Of a DNA stretch of 64,000 nt, positions 10,929-22,001 are shown piece after piece. How positions within the stretch are numbered: position 1 is the first letter of the stretch; every line of letters starts with the position of its first letter. Where the stretch lies: the NCBI GenBank assembly GCA_003313425.1, contig NHZP01000050.1, positions 124,001 through 188,000 on the forward strand. Direction: 5' to 3'. A program made the translations under genes and the position numbers. Below the pieces are notes generated by a model, which saw nothing but the letters and a program-made list of their open reading frames with translations, was not told the origin of the DNA and made no database searches. The stretch comes from Pseudopyrenochaeta lycopersici (taxonomy: Eukaryota; Ascomycota; Dothideomycetes; Pleosporales; Pseudopyrenochaetaceae).

Positions 10929-12907
10929 TTAGACTGGATGAGCAATTTGCGCAGTCAACAAGTGCGTAATGTCTCCCACAAAGAAACTGAGAATGAAGCA
11001 AAGACCGCCAAATGCAATACTGATCCAGTATGGCCACCTATACGCTAGTGCGAACGCCTCCTGTGAAGCTGCAAGGATGATGGGGAAAGCTTTCCTTTGG
11101 ATCACAGATGGGTCTTTAGCAAGAATTTCCCTGACCTCATCAAACCTCGCGTTACCCATGAGCTCAGTGATATGGATGATGACCTTGAGTCCTGCCGGTG
11201 TCAAAGGATTGACGATGGCTTTCATTCCAAGAGTCTGTTTTGCGACGATTTCTGTAAGGGCTTCGGTGACCTTGCGGAAGAAGAGATTGGAGTAGACGGC
11301 GAAACCGATCGCACCACCGATGTAGCGGATGGACAGAGTGATGGCAGTGATGGTGGCGATAAGCTCATCTGGGCAAGCAATCTGCGCAATGATAGAGCAG
11401 GGGATGATAACGCCGCCCACACCGATTGAGGCGATGGTAACGACGGCGTAAACTGTGGGAAGATTGTGAGGGGTAGAGATGCATACTGCGCCAGTTCCAG
11501 CCGTCATCATCGCGGTGAAGAAGATCATGAGCGCTCGAATGCGTCCTTTTGTGATGGGGATAAGCACGAGACATATGACAGCGCCGCCGATTATGCCGAA
11601 CCCGATGGGGAGTGAGCGGATACCGATGCCAACTGGGTCTTCGCCTACTCATTTGTTAGTTGAGAGCAATGGGACGTCAAAAGGTAAGGAGGCTAACCAT
11701 AGACATTGTAGACCTGCGTAGGCCAGAAGAGAAGCATCACAAAGAAGTTGCCACCACTGAGGAAGGTGATGAGGAGTATGATAATCATGGTCTTCTTTGC
11801 CTTGCTGAACAGTGCCCTGGGAACCATTGGGTATGGGGCGCGGAACTCCCAAACGAAGAAAGCAATGATGAAGGCCAAGCCGAGGATCAAAGGCGCGACA
11901 TTGTGGGCGCTTCCCCAAACGTACTACCATGATAGTCAATACCATATTGCACAATCACGCCAGTTTGATGAACTTACCTGTGATGCGCCCCACTGCAAGC
12001 CCATCATGAACAACGTGATGCCCACGGTACTAAGGATACCACCGATATAGTCGACCTGGCGAAGCACATGGCGGGCAGTGTAATCCTCGGTCAGGCGTGA
12101 TGGATCTTTGTAGCAGAAGACGCAGAGCAGCAGTCCTACGAAATTCCAGACACCGACGAAGATACCGTTGTAGCGCCAGTTGCTCGATTTAGCGATGAGC
12201 TGAGCGTATAGAACCGATGGACAGAAGGGAAGAATGGTGAAAACAACGAGGCCGACGTATTTGCCACGTTCTTTGATGGGGACGACTTCAGCTGTTCCAG
12301 CAAGCGCGATGAGTTCATTCAGACCTGCGCCAATGCCAGAAAAGACGTTGCCAGCTGAAATCGTTAGCAATGTACCAGTATTATGAATGAAGAGAACATA
12401 CCAATAGCGATATTCATTGTCTGTGCTGTGGCCGTGATGATTGGCCCAACGATGAGGGCAACCTGGCCGACGATCGCCACCTTCTGGCGCCCGAAGAGAT
12501 CTGACAACGCTCCAACGAAAGGGCAAAGAGCCGCATTGGGGATAAGATATCCCACTATAAACCACACATAGCGGTCGACGCCGCCGATGTCTTGGTAGAT
12601 ATTGGGAAGGACTGAGCCGAACAAGAACAGCGGGATTTGAGAGCCGATCCACAAGAAGGACATGCATACTAGAGTCATGAAAAGTTTGGCGTTCATCTAT
12701 TCATGGATCAGCCGCATGTCGCTGTGAAAACTGGTTCTATCTTACCTTCTCGTGAACTTCAGGTCCTCTGCTGACGACAGGAGCCAGCTGCTGCCCTTTC
12801 TCCACCTCGCTTGGTGGTGTGCGCGAAGCCACACTCTCCAAGTGAGTGACCTGATTTTTCTCGGCATCGTGAGAGTGCCGCTCTGGCTGTGTTGTGGTGT
12901 CCTGCAT
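10929..12907 (-). CDS. MFS transporter, TRI12 (fungal efflux pump) family
   Basis: Five exons on the minus strand (12907-12746, 12696-12402, 12354-11978, 11923-11698, 11644-10929), 591 residues, with introns of 47-54 bp that all restore frame. After a hydrophilic N-terminus of about 55 residues come roughly 14 membrane helices in the DHA2-like arrangement. The block G-A-L-S-D-L-F-G-R-Q-K is the MFS motif A between helices 2 and 3. The loop D-P-S-R-L-T-E-D-Y and the long periplasmic-side stretch near the C-terminus match the TRI12 group (Pfam TRI12), proton-driven pumps or siderophore carriers of the plasma or vacuolar membrane. No biosynthetic genes lie nearby, so the cargo is unknown. The gene is complete. 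Confidence 0.9.
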
Positions 12908-15417
12908 CTTTGTTGACGTTGTAAGGGTGCGAAAACATCCACATGTGCGAGGTCGTGACCCAAGTGCCTTCAAATAGTGTTGCGCAGCTTGAAGGCTCGA
13001 TACTAGGCGTTGCACATGCGTCGGCCAATTACTATAATTTGATCGTGTTCATGGAGTTCGCGTTCCACTCGAACACCAAAAGCGTCGCAACAGCCGCGGC
13101 AACGAAATGCTATACAAGGTGCTAATTGGTCAAAAGACCGGAGAACACATACCCCTCTGTCGAAAGAGCACCTGTCAACCGCGCCGTCCTGCCCGTTTTC
13201 GTGCTTGTAGATCTTGGTGTATAGGATATTGATGCGTGGCGTGGTTGACGAAGTGCGGGGCCCCGCGCGGCTGTATTCCAAATGAAGCTAGCCGCCGAAA
13301 GGAGAAAGGATCACGATTGGTGTACCCACCACCCAGCCGCTAAGCCATGCATACGTATTTCGGCGCTGGAGCGAATCCGCGGAGCATATTGAGGGGGACG
13401 CCGTTGTGGCTTTGGGCAGGCCACTCACAGGCTCTGAATGCTTCTAGACTGCTCATTTCGTGAGATCATGCTCTGCAAATGTGATCCTGCAGAGCGTACC
13501 GATGGAGTGGCCGGTATTTTGCGGTATTGCTCGGTCATGATTATATCCCTCCATCAGCAGTCCTATGTGAGCATCATATTGGGATAGTATTTGATGGGAC
13601 TGGTTTATTGGTGATAGCGGTAGATCACCGCTGAAACGGGACTAAACGACGTCGGGGGCCTTCAGGAAGTTCGAAAATTACCGAGGCACCCTTGAGATAA
13701 GGCCCATAGAGTGCGGCGAGCCAGCTTCCCGCTATGCTAACGCTAGCTATACGGTAATACGCTAACAATCTTTATAGACACACTCCGTCCCATTTGTCAA
13801 GGTACACCTGCACCTTTCGAGGCGTCCTGCATTGTGACCGATCATTTGCGGCGTGTTTCGCCGACATGGGCTTGGTTTACCGGCTGTCTCCATTGAGGGG
13901 TTCATGCCCGTCAGTGCCCCTGAAGCACTCCTGTCAATGATCCTTGCAGGCAAGGTGCAAGAAGCTTCGTAACCGTGGATCCGGGAAGCGGCAACAATTA
14001 GTCGGTAGAACGATCCAGCCCATGGCGCAGAACGCGAATTGCACATGATGCTGGAAACACTGGGAAATTACACGAATTTGACGATAAAGCCGTGCGACTT
14101 GATGCTAGAACAACCTGAGAATGTCTATCGTAGCCTCGGAACACCTCTCAGGGCACTGGCTTATCACTAGCTTATCATTTCTAGCGCCGAACTAACGTAA
14201 GTGCTCGTAAGAAATACTTGAAGGTCTACGCGTTTGTCATTGCTCGGATAGCCATTCGCTAGTATTGTGCAGTTTGATATCATAGTTCTCTCTTCTAGCT
14301 TCCGTGGTTTCACCAAGTGTGAATATTTATCAGCGCATAGACTGCACAGAAGCGAGAGATGGGACGATGAATTGTAGTACGTTGTCATGATTGTCAGGAT
14401 AGTCAGGATATAACTCTATAATACCATTAGAAATACCCAAGCCAAATCAATAGTCGTGGCACATCGGATGTCACATGCCGCTGCTGAAAGGCGGTGTCAC
14501 CGAAGCTCACTTGACGCGGGTCGCACCGGTAAGAATGACGTTAAATTCTCACCATGAGGAACTCATCAGACTAATGCTTGGTGAATCTTCCTCTCAAAGA
14601 TCTGCAGGTCGCGCTTTCTGTTTCAGAATTTTTTACTTGTTATCGCACTATCATTCGGCTATTTGCCAAATGTGGCATCAAATCCAAGATAGCACAGATT
14701 GTGACCTGGCTGCAATTGATCCGATAACATTTAGACTATATCTGCAAAGCAACCAGACGGATAATATCGGAGTGCGGAGGCTGCTAAGCTGGATGGGTAA
14801 ATAACCTCGGAAACTCTTGTATCTTTGGAAGACTGCCGCTTTCGCCAAATTGAGGCAAACTTAACGTGCTCCGGCTGGGTTCCAAGGAGATAATTAAAGC
14901 CGTTTGGTTTGCGTACAGTAAAGCTCAGGCCCGATAACCCTGACGAAGTCCAGTGTAAAGGGTTAGCTGTCGCCTTTAAGGAAAGTACGAACAGAAGATG
15001 CCATTCTCTATGAGAATGTATCATCGACAGGCTTGTGGTGTTTGAAATGGTATTGCTGCCCGAGAGCCCAACCCAGGAGCTGTTCTACCCGTGTCGGTGG
15101 ACTGCCCGCACGACTCTCTTTGGGTTCTGATTGCGGCGTCTTTTCGGAGGCCTATCCGCGTACGCACCACCATCGCAACTCGTCGCACGTGGAATTCATG
15201 GCGTAATGGGGAAGTGCTTATTTTAAAAGGTACTGCCATCTTGGAAAACTAGACCAGCTTGTGTGAGTCGAAAGCAATGAGAGGAATCCCGAAGTTCATA
15301 ACGTAAAAATGTCTGCTTAGGATTGATATCAATACACGAGAGCTCCTGATTGTGTAAGTCGTCAATGTCCGCTGGATAGTTTGTAGTTTTCTATAAACCT
15401 TTTGTAGCAATTCAGTA
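12908..15417. other. Gene-poor interval, no supported gene
   Basis: About 2.5 kb with many short, stop-interrupted frames on both strands and none with a recognisable motif. The first few hundred bases must hold the transporter promoter. It marks the start of a longer gene-poor zone (13-21.8 kb) that contains several decayed genes. Confidence 0.45.
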
Positions 15418-16112
15418 CTAGTGCTTTTTTATGAAACTGATATCACATGTGTCGTGAAGTGTCTGTCCCACACTCTCTTCTTCCAGTTTTCCGGACAGCT
15501 TTGTCCAGCACCACACCAAATCTGGTACGTTATGTGTATACACTCCGAAATGACTGCTTCGAGACATAGATTTCATCGCATATTCTTCCTCATACTGCAG
15601 GAATGCACATGAATTGTTACAAATTGGAGTACAGGATTTAATTGTTGCACTCAACAATACATCGTCCACCTCGAAGCATGTGGTGGTGAACCAAAATCTA
15701 CTATATTGGACGAGAGTCAACATATGCAAATCAAGTCCAAAATTCACCTCGTCTTGTATGAGCTGCTCTGCGCCCTGATCGACTGCATGGGTAACTCCGT
15801 TCCAATCAAAGGGCCTGTCAGCTCCTCCCACATTAATCCCTTGGCCAACAGGGTCCGCGGTACGTACTGTGGTAAGGCTTAGGTGCGTACCTACGATTCT
15901 CACAAGGATTATCTTTGAGACTAATTTTAACATTTGGAGAAGCACGATACAGGTGTGCACAAATTCGCCCTACCTTTTACACTATTTTTGTACACACAGA
16001 TTATGCCTCTAGGCGTCCGCACATCACGACTCTCCTTACATAAGCGTACCAAATCCTCCTCGGATTTGATTCTCCCATGCTTAGCATATTCCCGCACTTT
16101 GTCCTGTGCCAA
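15418..16112 (-). pseudogene. Probable decayed gene, unknown family
   Basis: Two overlapping minus-strand frames look protein-like and read as one protein after a shift. 16112-15927 gives a charged start (K-V-R-E-Y-A-K-H-G-R-I-K-S-E-E-D-L-V) and 15960-15418 continues through D-R-P-F-D-W-N-G-V-T-H-A-V-D-Q-G-A-E-Q-L. The two frames overlap by about 34 bases, and there is no convincing splice pair between them, although a GTGAGA...CACAG pair further in (about 47 bp) keeps an intronic option open. No family is recognised. The coherent amino-acid composition over 180 codons argues against chance; the frame break argues for a degraded gene. Confidence 0.35.
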
Positions 16113-16605
16113 TAATAAGCTTAAAAGGCGAGCCCTACAAAGTCAGACCGCGATTCCTCGGCTTGGGGCGCGTTTGAAGCGAACTATGCCTTTTGTGGAC
16201 TAGCTAACTCACCGATCACACTTCCCAATGTGATCAACTCTGCTGAGATCTGTCACATTGCTGAATCATTGCAATGACCATGTTTGACAAAATATGTCTG
16301 CTCTGATCAGTCAGTTCTGATTTCTCCTGTTTAAGATGTCATGTTCCAACATACAAGATGACATCAGTCGCCGAAAGTGCTGTGCGTTTCAGCAGGTGAC
16401 CTTCGCGCACGAGCGTTCTGGTCTACGCACGCGACCCACTGGGTAGTCATTCACATATATCATAATTGAAGTCTCTTTCAGACCGTATATATCTTGTAAT
16501 GTGCTCTATCATTACCCATTTTTGCTCCACTGCCACCCCATTCCTTTTCCTGCTCCTCATAAGCCTTAAATCACGATAAACACAATCAACATCGCTGTTA
16601 AAGTC

Positions 16606-17066
16606 ATGGTTGAAAGTATCATGGTTACGAAAGATGATCTGATTCAAGCTGTCAGTTCCATCAGTCGCCGTGTCTTCTCGCTAGAGAATCGCATCAACGC
16701 CTTGTAAGCCAACCACACCCTTCTCAAGAAATGAGCTTTGTTTTGAGAATCGTGGATAACATTGAAAGAACTCATAATGCTCGCGCCCTTGTATACAACA
16801 GCAATCGTCATGAAGCATGGGAGACACTGGCGCCTCTCCACGACTACGATACGAATCAAGCAATACCCGGCTTTCCCACTACAGTGGACGATCTTTCAAA
16901 CTTGTCAGGTTAGATGAAATGCGCCTATTTCAATTTAATTATTCATGTTGAAATAGATTTGCAACTCGTGCAGCTTCTCCAAGCACTTGGACGCCCTACG
17001 AATGGCGGCATAAACGACAGGCGCCGCTTCTTGCGCGAGGAGATAGGACTCAGTACTCATGCTTAG
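16606..17066 (+). CDS. Small coiled-coil protein, three exons
   Basis: Exons 16606-16703, 16769-16908 and 16957-17066 give 115 residues. Intron 1 starts GTAAGC; its acceptor is at 16768 (65 bp) or possibly 16747 (44 bp), both in the same frame. Intron 2 is GTTAGA...AATAG. The N-terminus is a short heptad-like helix (L-I-Q-A-V-S-S-I-S-R-R-V-F-S-L-E-N-R-I), followed by a central N-A-R-A-L-V-Y-N-S and a C-terminal helix-rich block L-V-Q-L-L-Q-A-L-G-R-P-T-N-G-G-I ending E-E-I-G-L. I recognise this arrangement (coiled coil, N-A-R-x-x-N-S, G-F-P-x-T, terminal I-G-L) as a common small-protein type in filamentous fungi. Its function is unknown. It looks intact in an otherwise decayed interval. Confidence 0.65.
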
Positions 17067-17558
17067 CCCTGTAATAGCCTGAGGCTCAAAATGGAGCCCA
17101 GAAGTCATGTCAAATTGAAGACTCTGGATATGTGTTCAGATTTGCGTGTGACGTTTGGCCTTTGGGGTGTCACATAGGTAGTGGCTCCGTTGAAATTTGT
17201 CATGTTAGGTGCGCGAAAGCACATTGGCCGCTTTCAGGATCACGCTGTCATACTTTACTGCTCACCTCAAACTCTTCTTGTGAACTTCATAATTGACAAT
17301 GAATCCGTTGTGCCCCGCCGCTCTGATTGCCTCCAGTTGTGATACATCGATACCTTATCTACAACCTTATCTCTCGGCACCCACAGACCGCTCGCACAGC
17401 ATTCCGACCCTTGCGATATCTTCCCAACACTGAAATTCTGCCCACCAAGCTGTTAAGTACACAGTTTCATCACTAAAAATCTGTTAAAATCATACAAAAC
17501 CCCAACTTCAAAGTAACGAGCCCCTCCACAACAGACAATATCTCCACGATCGCGAGGA
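17067..17558. other. Intergenic, nothing recognised
   Basis: Short spacer between the small coiled-coil gene and the decayed frame at 17559. No ORF, repeat or RNA gene was recognised. Confidence 0.45.
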
Positions 17559-18214
17559 ATGGACGATCACTACCATCAACCTATATGGCCAATGCTGCAA
17601 GGCGCGCTTGACTATATTTTGAACATCGCTGGTGAAGGATGGGCTATGATCTGGAAGCAAGTAGAGGAATCTGGACGACGTTCAGTGAGTGAGATGGGCG
17701 GGTACAACAACCAAGAGGATGCGCTCGTGCAAGCTGCAAACATGAATGTCTATGCAGTTCAAGGCCGAAAGCCCGGCCAAGAGATCCAGGAGATTGAACG
17801 AGGAGGCTGAGAGCCACGATATCGTGGTGTTTAACGAGAATGAGTAGAGCCACAATGTAAAATTCATGAATGTTGGGGCCAGGCTGATGCGCTATTAGGA
17901 CCATATGGCCTCCACCCATTAACCAGTGGAAGTAAAGTTGGGAACGATCGAGCTTAGCTGGAAATTCGAGGCTGCTGCGCAAACGTTTGCTTCGCGGATG
18001 GGCCAAGATCTGGAATCGAGGAGAACCATGCACCAAAAGCGAATACGCACGGCGAGAGAAACTCCTTGAAAAGATCCATGGCTTACAGACCCAGAATCGA
18101 AGCCAACGAATGAAGTATGCATTTTTTGATGAACAGAGAACTTTGGGAGCGAGGAGCAGTACAGACCAATTCATCCAAATGGAAAATATACTATGCAGAC
18201 TCTCTCCTTGGTGA
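17559..18214 (+). pseudogene. Probable decayed coiled-coil protein gene
   Basis: An 83-codon frame begins at ATG 17559 (M-D-D-H-Y-H-Q-P-I-W-P-M-L-Q-G-A-L) and contains G-E-G-W-A-M-I-W-K-Q before ending at a stop near 17808. Just downstream another frame reads E-S-H-D-I-V-V-F-N-E-N-E, stop, S-H-N-V-K-F-M-N-V-G-A-R-L. A third, from about 17960 to 18214, reads L-L-R-G-W-A-K-I-W-N-R, then charged coiled-coil-like sequence including D-Q-F-I-Q-M-E-N-I. Together they read like one coiled-coil protein broken by at least two frameshifts and several stops. Introns could account for part of this but not for stops inside otherwise coherent segments. Function is unknown. Confidence 0.35.
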
Positions 18215-19196
18215 AATAGAACAATACCCCAGAGTTTGAATTACGTACAGAAAACCTGGAGTCATTTGGTACACTATGAAACTGCAGAGGGTCATTACAA
18301 GTAACCCCAATTACGCGTAAAGTCGCTTCATACATGCGATGACCACGGAACTATTTCGAGTGCTGTCACCATGGCAAAACTTTGCGATCTTAGCTGGACG
18401 AAGGAAACCAAAATGGAAGCAACTAAGTTCAATATAACGACTATGATGTTTGTATACACAAAATAAATCGAGCATGGGATCAGTGCGATGAGGTCTGTGC
18501 AAACCAACATATCACTGATTACATCGACCTACAAGATCTCAGAAAGAAGCGCTAGAAATCTCATAAGAACATCCTCTAAAGATTAGAGCACAACACAGAC
18601 AGTAGGAATAACGCCTTGTTCCTGACTTTTGCGCGTCGCGGCAGATAGTATAAGGGAGGAGAGAAGTTCAGTTGAGAAACTGCGAGCGTATATGTGACTT
18701 TAGAACGATGATCAGTCCGCAATTAAATAGTAATAGTCAGGTTTTATGAAGGGTTTTAAATTGTACCTTCTCAAATGTGCTTCCAAGATGGCCGCCAAGA
18801 CCAAATTTTGCAATTCGGAATGTGGGTGTTGCGCCTCCAACAAACGTCCCCATGACGGCATTTGATTGTTTTGTTCATTGGGGCATCAAGTTCAGCTCAA
18901 GGTTGCGTTGGGATCTTAGAGAATCATATTTTGGTCTAGTTGAATTGCGTGTTGAGCTTTGCAGATTTGCCTCAACTGGTGATAATCAAAGTTATCTCGT
19001 GCACTCGCGGTCTACTGACAGGGAGGACAAAAAGAAAATTAGTTGAGCCAGCGTCTAGAATTTTCAACCGGTCATCAAGCTCCAAGCCATGAAATACTTT
19101 CAACATCCAGTGCTCACAGCCACAATTCCAGAAGCAATGTAGTATGCGGGTTAAAGTAAGTGTATAAAAATCCGCAAGGCGGCATAGGTTTCCACA
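18215..19196. other. Intergenic, nothing recognised
   Basis: Only short, stop-rich frames are present between two decayed genes. No repeat, RNA gene or domain was recognised. Confidence 0.45.
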
Positions 19197-20153
19197 ATGA
19201 CCTCTGAGTCTGCTTTGAACCCCAAAGAAGAGAAGCGCAAGTTTCTTGGGAAACCTGCACCTAATCCACCTAGACCTTCAAATGAAGACTCTATGTCATT
19301 CACAAAACAAATGTAGTCATCAAAACTCGTATTTGCTCTTCAATTGGCTGGGCACTCTGTGTCATCCGGTCTTACTCCTTCCCCGGTACCAGGCGCCACT
19401 GGAGCGTATTGAACCTCGACACTTGTCCAACATCAGGAAATTTTACCAGTATCCCGTGAAGGTATGGTGGGTTTTCAGCGATCGTATGAAGACGGCGCAG
19501 GAAGCGAGGCTAAATCGTGGGTATGCGGCACTTGCGAAGCTGGTAAAGGGAGAGGAATGGCTTCTTTGCTATTAATTAGCATGTTGATGGTGGGTGTGCC
19601 TGGATTGATCAGAAATCTTACGCGTGACCAAAATCCCACAGCAATAAGGCTTTGTCGCGAGCCGGCTTGTCGGATGATCAAATTGCTCTAATTCATGGCG
19701 CGCTCTTCGAGATGAAGTGTGACAGGAACGCTTCAAGTAGAGAACAGTGCGAGTACAACACCCCCGTTAAGTGCCCGGTGAATGGGGCTTTAAACATCGA
19801 GAGCGATATCAGTCATCCTTCCACTCCGCTGCTTCCGCTTGATCGTGCACAACTCCCGTAGTACCCAAAGTTTGGCCATATCATGCGCCCTGGCATTGTC
19901 CTCTTTGGTGAAGCCGCGCCTAGCTCCGTGACAGAGGCTGTCTACACCTTCATATTCGCCGGACCGATCATTATGATGCTCGCAGTTGGCACTAGTGCTT
20001 TTTTTGCCGGCTACAAGGTATGTTCCGATCGCTCGCAATGCTGGCGCGTGTGTTGCATCTTTCAATCTAGAGCAGTTTGAAGATGAGCCGGGACGTGCCT
20101 ATGGGGGTGATTAGCTGTTCAAAGGTGATGCAGTGGAGATGTTCCCTGGGTAA
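19197..20153 (+). pseudogene. Sirtuin (Sir2-like NAD-dependent deacetylase) pseudogene
   Basis: The motifs of the Sir2 fold occur in order but in different frames and interrupted by stops. They are: A-G-H-S-V-S-S-G-L (NAD site, near 19350-19376); a helix with P-V-K-V-W-W-V-F...N-R-G-Y-A-A-L-A-K-L-V (19452-19545); H-V-D-G-G next to an internal stop (~19577-19593, matching Q-N-V-D-G); L-I-H-G-A-L-F-E-M-K-C (19692-19724, catalytic histidine and first zinc cysteine); R-P-G-I-V-L-F-G-E (~19886-19912); G-P-I-I-M-M-L-A-V-G-T-S-A (~19960-19998); then N-L-E-Q-F-E-D-E-P-G and, after another stop, L-F-K-G-D-A-V-E-M-F-P (~20064-20150). Some stops are consistent with C-to-T or G-to-A transitions at CpA/TpG. 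The gene cannot make a sirtuin as it stands. Confidence 0.8.
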
Positions 20154-21830
20154 TTGAAGGGCATTGTGAGTAATTCTGGCGGCGGAGAGCGAGAGACAGT
20201 AGACAAACACCCTTTAATTACCAGTGAGAGAGTGGGAGGCGCCGAGGCTAACCACAGTGTTACGAAGTGACGGGGACAAGGAACTTTCATTTCAACGCGC
20301 AAATTAGCTCGCGTTCGTAACGCCTTCCTAGAAGGATATTGCACCTTCTTTCTGCCTCAAGAAATAGCAAATACAAGTGCCACTGCCCCGCTCTTGCATA
20401 TTTTAAGAGCGGTCCCTTTGCCGATGACCATGTGTACTATATTTCATCACAAAATACATATTCGATGAAGGATGTTTGGAGTCGAGGAACAATAAAGATT
20501 TGATTCCGCTCCCGACTTCAACTACTTCGCTCGGGTTTCTCTCTGTCTATACTAATGACGATGGAATCAGCGACGAGTACCTCGGTCACGATTGATCATT
20601 TCATAGATGTTGAGCTCTGGTACGAAACCACCATATACTTGCTGTCACTGCCATGGTCTTAATCATAGGTGTAATCTCAGCGACAAGGGAGATGAGTCTG
20701 GAACGGATGATGACGATATCGACGGAGAGGGGATGTCGGCCCTATATGATGCTGACAGTGATAGATATTCTGGACTTCGAAAGACAAGGGAGAAGATGAA
20801 CTATACCTTGTTGGACAGTGGCTTGACCATAGAGAGCAAGCGTTAGTAAATCATCACTGTATCAGGTGCATTCCATGGCGTTAGCATTGCCTATTTGACG
20901 CTCACTGAAAGCTTTGGTTCCATCAAGGTTCATGCGTAACCCTAGTCTATCAGCTACCGTACTTACCAACTCCAACTTGATCCTGCGCATCCGACAGGAC
21001 TGTATGAATCACACGTTCAAATTATTACGACCGACGGACCGAAAAGAACATTCAGAGTTCACTTCGAGGCCCGCAGTTTGTTCGTGTGTCCTTCCCCGCA
21101 AAAGTTATGCTCCAATTGTGGAGCTCTGGAACCTGGTGTAAAGCTTGGCATTGACACATACCATCCTTTGCGCTGCATCAGCCTCTGCAGCTTCGCCTCG
21201 CGCCATGCGTTTTATCAAAGTTTAGTCTCGCCTCATCCGCGGCCGATTTTCGCATCGCCAAGGTCAAAGTGAAAAGATGTCTAGTTCAGCTGAGATTAAT
21301 GACCTTGACGCGAAGGATTCGAGTGTGTGCACTATCAATCGGTGATGCATTTTGCAAAGACAGCGTGAAATGAATACAAATATTCTGTGACTTGTCCATT
21401 TGTCCATCAATCGCCTGATATTTCATTGCCTAGGGCCTTTCGCATGATGCCGTTTTCGCCTGCGAGACGAAAATGGAGATGCGGTGAGGACGTAGACGCT
21501 TCGTGATGCGATTGGACAAGATCTCTCGCCCGAAAATCTCGGGTCGTCGGCAAATATCACGTGGATCAAACATGACGATACGCCAATACCACGCTCCGAC
21601 AAGCAGAGTTTCTAGCAGTCCCAGTGAAGTATAAAATAACGGTTCCTCTCTCATTACTTTTCTTTTAAGCACGCAATATTCACTAAGCATTCTACAATCA
21701 CGCCCCCGGCTGTCATTCCATCCAATTACTCCCAGCTTTCGTCTTATCCACCCCAACGTTTGGCCTACAACACCAACAGCACCCATGCTCTCTATCGGGT
21801 CAGAGTCTGTGCTCGACTCCTGGCCGCATC
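20154..21830. other. Gene-poor interval upstream of sulfate permease
   Basis: A frame at 20607-20846 with a Cys/His pair (C-C-H-C-H) and an acidic D-D-D-D-I-D run, and others at 20914-21272, look weakly protein-like but match nothing I recognise and have no coherent exon model. They may be more relics. The last part is the promoter of the permease gene; a 102-bp tandem repeat begins at about 21798 and runs into its coding region. Confidence 0.4.
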
Positions 21831-22001
21831 ATGAGTGGAAGCAAGCTAAAGACGTCCCTCAAACGCGCAGCAACAAAAGGCATCAACAACTCGTCGTCGG
21901 ATCAGAATGCATCCTCGACTCCTGGCCACACCACGAGTGGAAGCAGGCTAAGGACCTTCCTCAACAGCACAACGACGAAGGTCTTCAATGTCTCCTCGAA
22001 G
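21798..22001 (+). repeat. Imperfect 102-bp tandem duplication spanning the permease start
   Basis: Two copies, roughly 21798-21899 and 21900-22001, are clearly alike at the nucleotide level: TCAGAGTCTGTGCTCGACTC versus TCAGAATGCATCCTCGACTC, followed by nearly the same 40 bases. The period is a multiple of three, so the duplication is also visible in the protein (S-G-S-K-L-K-T versus S-G-S-R-L-R-T). The start ATG lies in copy 1; the equivalent codon in copy 2 is ACG. Confidence 0.8.

Noticed and set aside
20607..20846. Small acidic ORF with a C-C-H-C-H cluster
   Set aside because: No convincing exon model or family, and it sits in a decayed interval; kept only as a note in the gap description.
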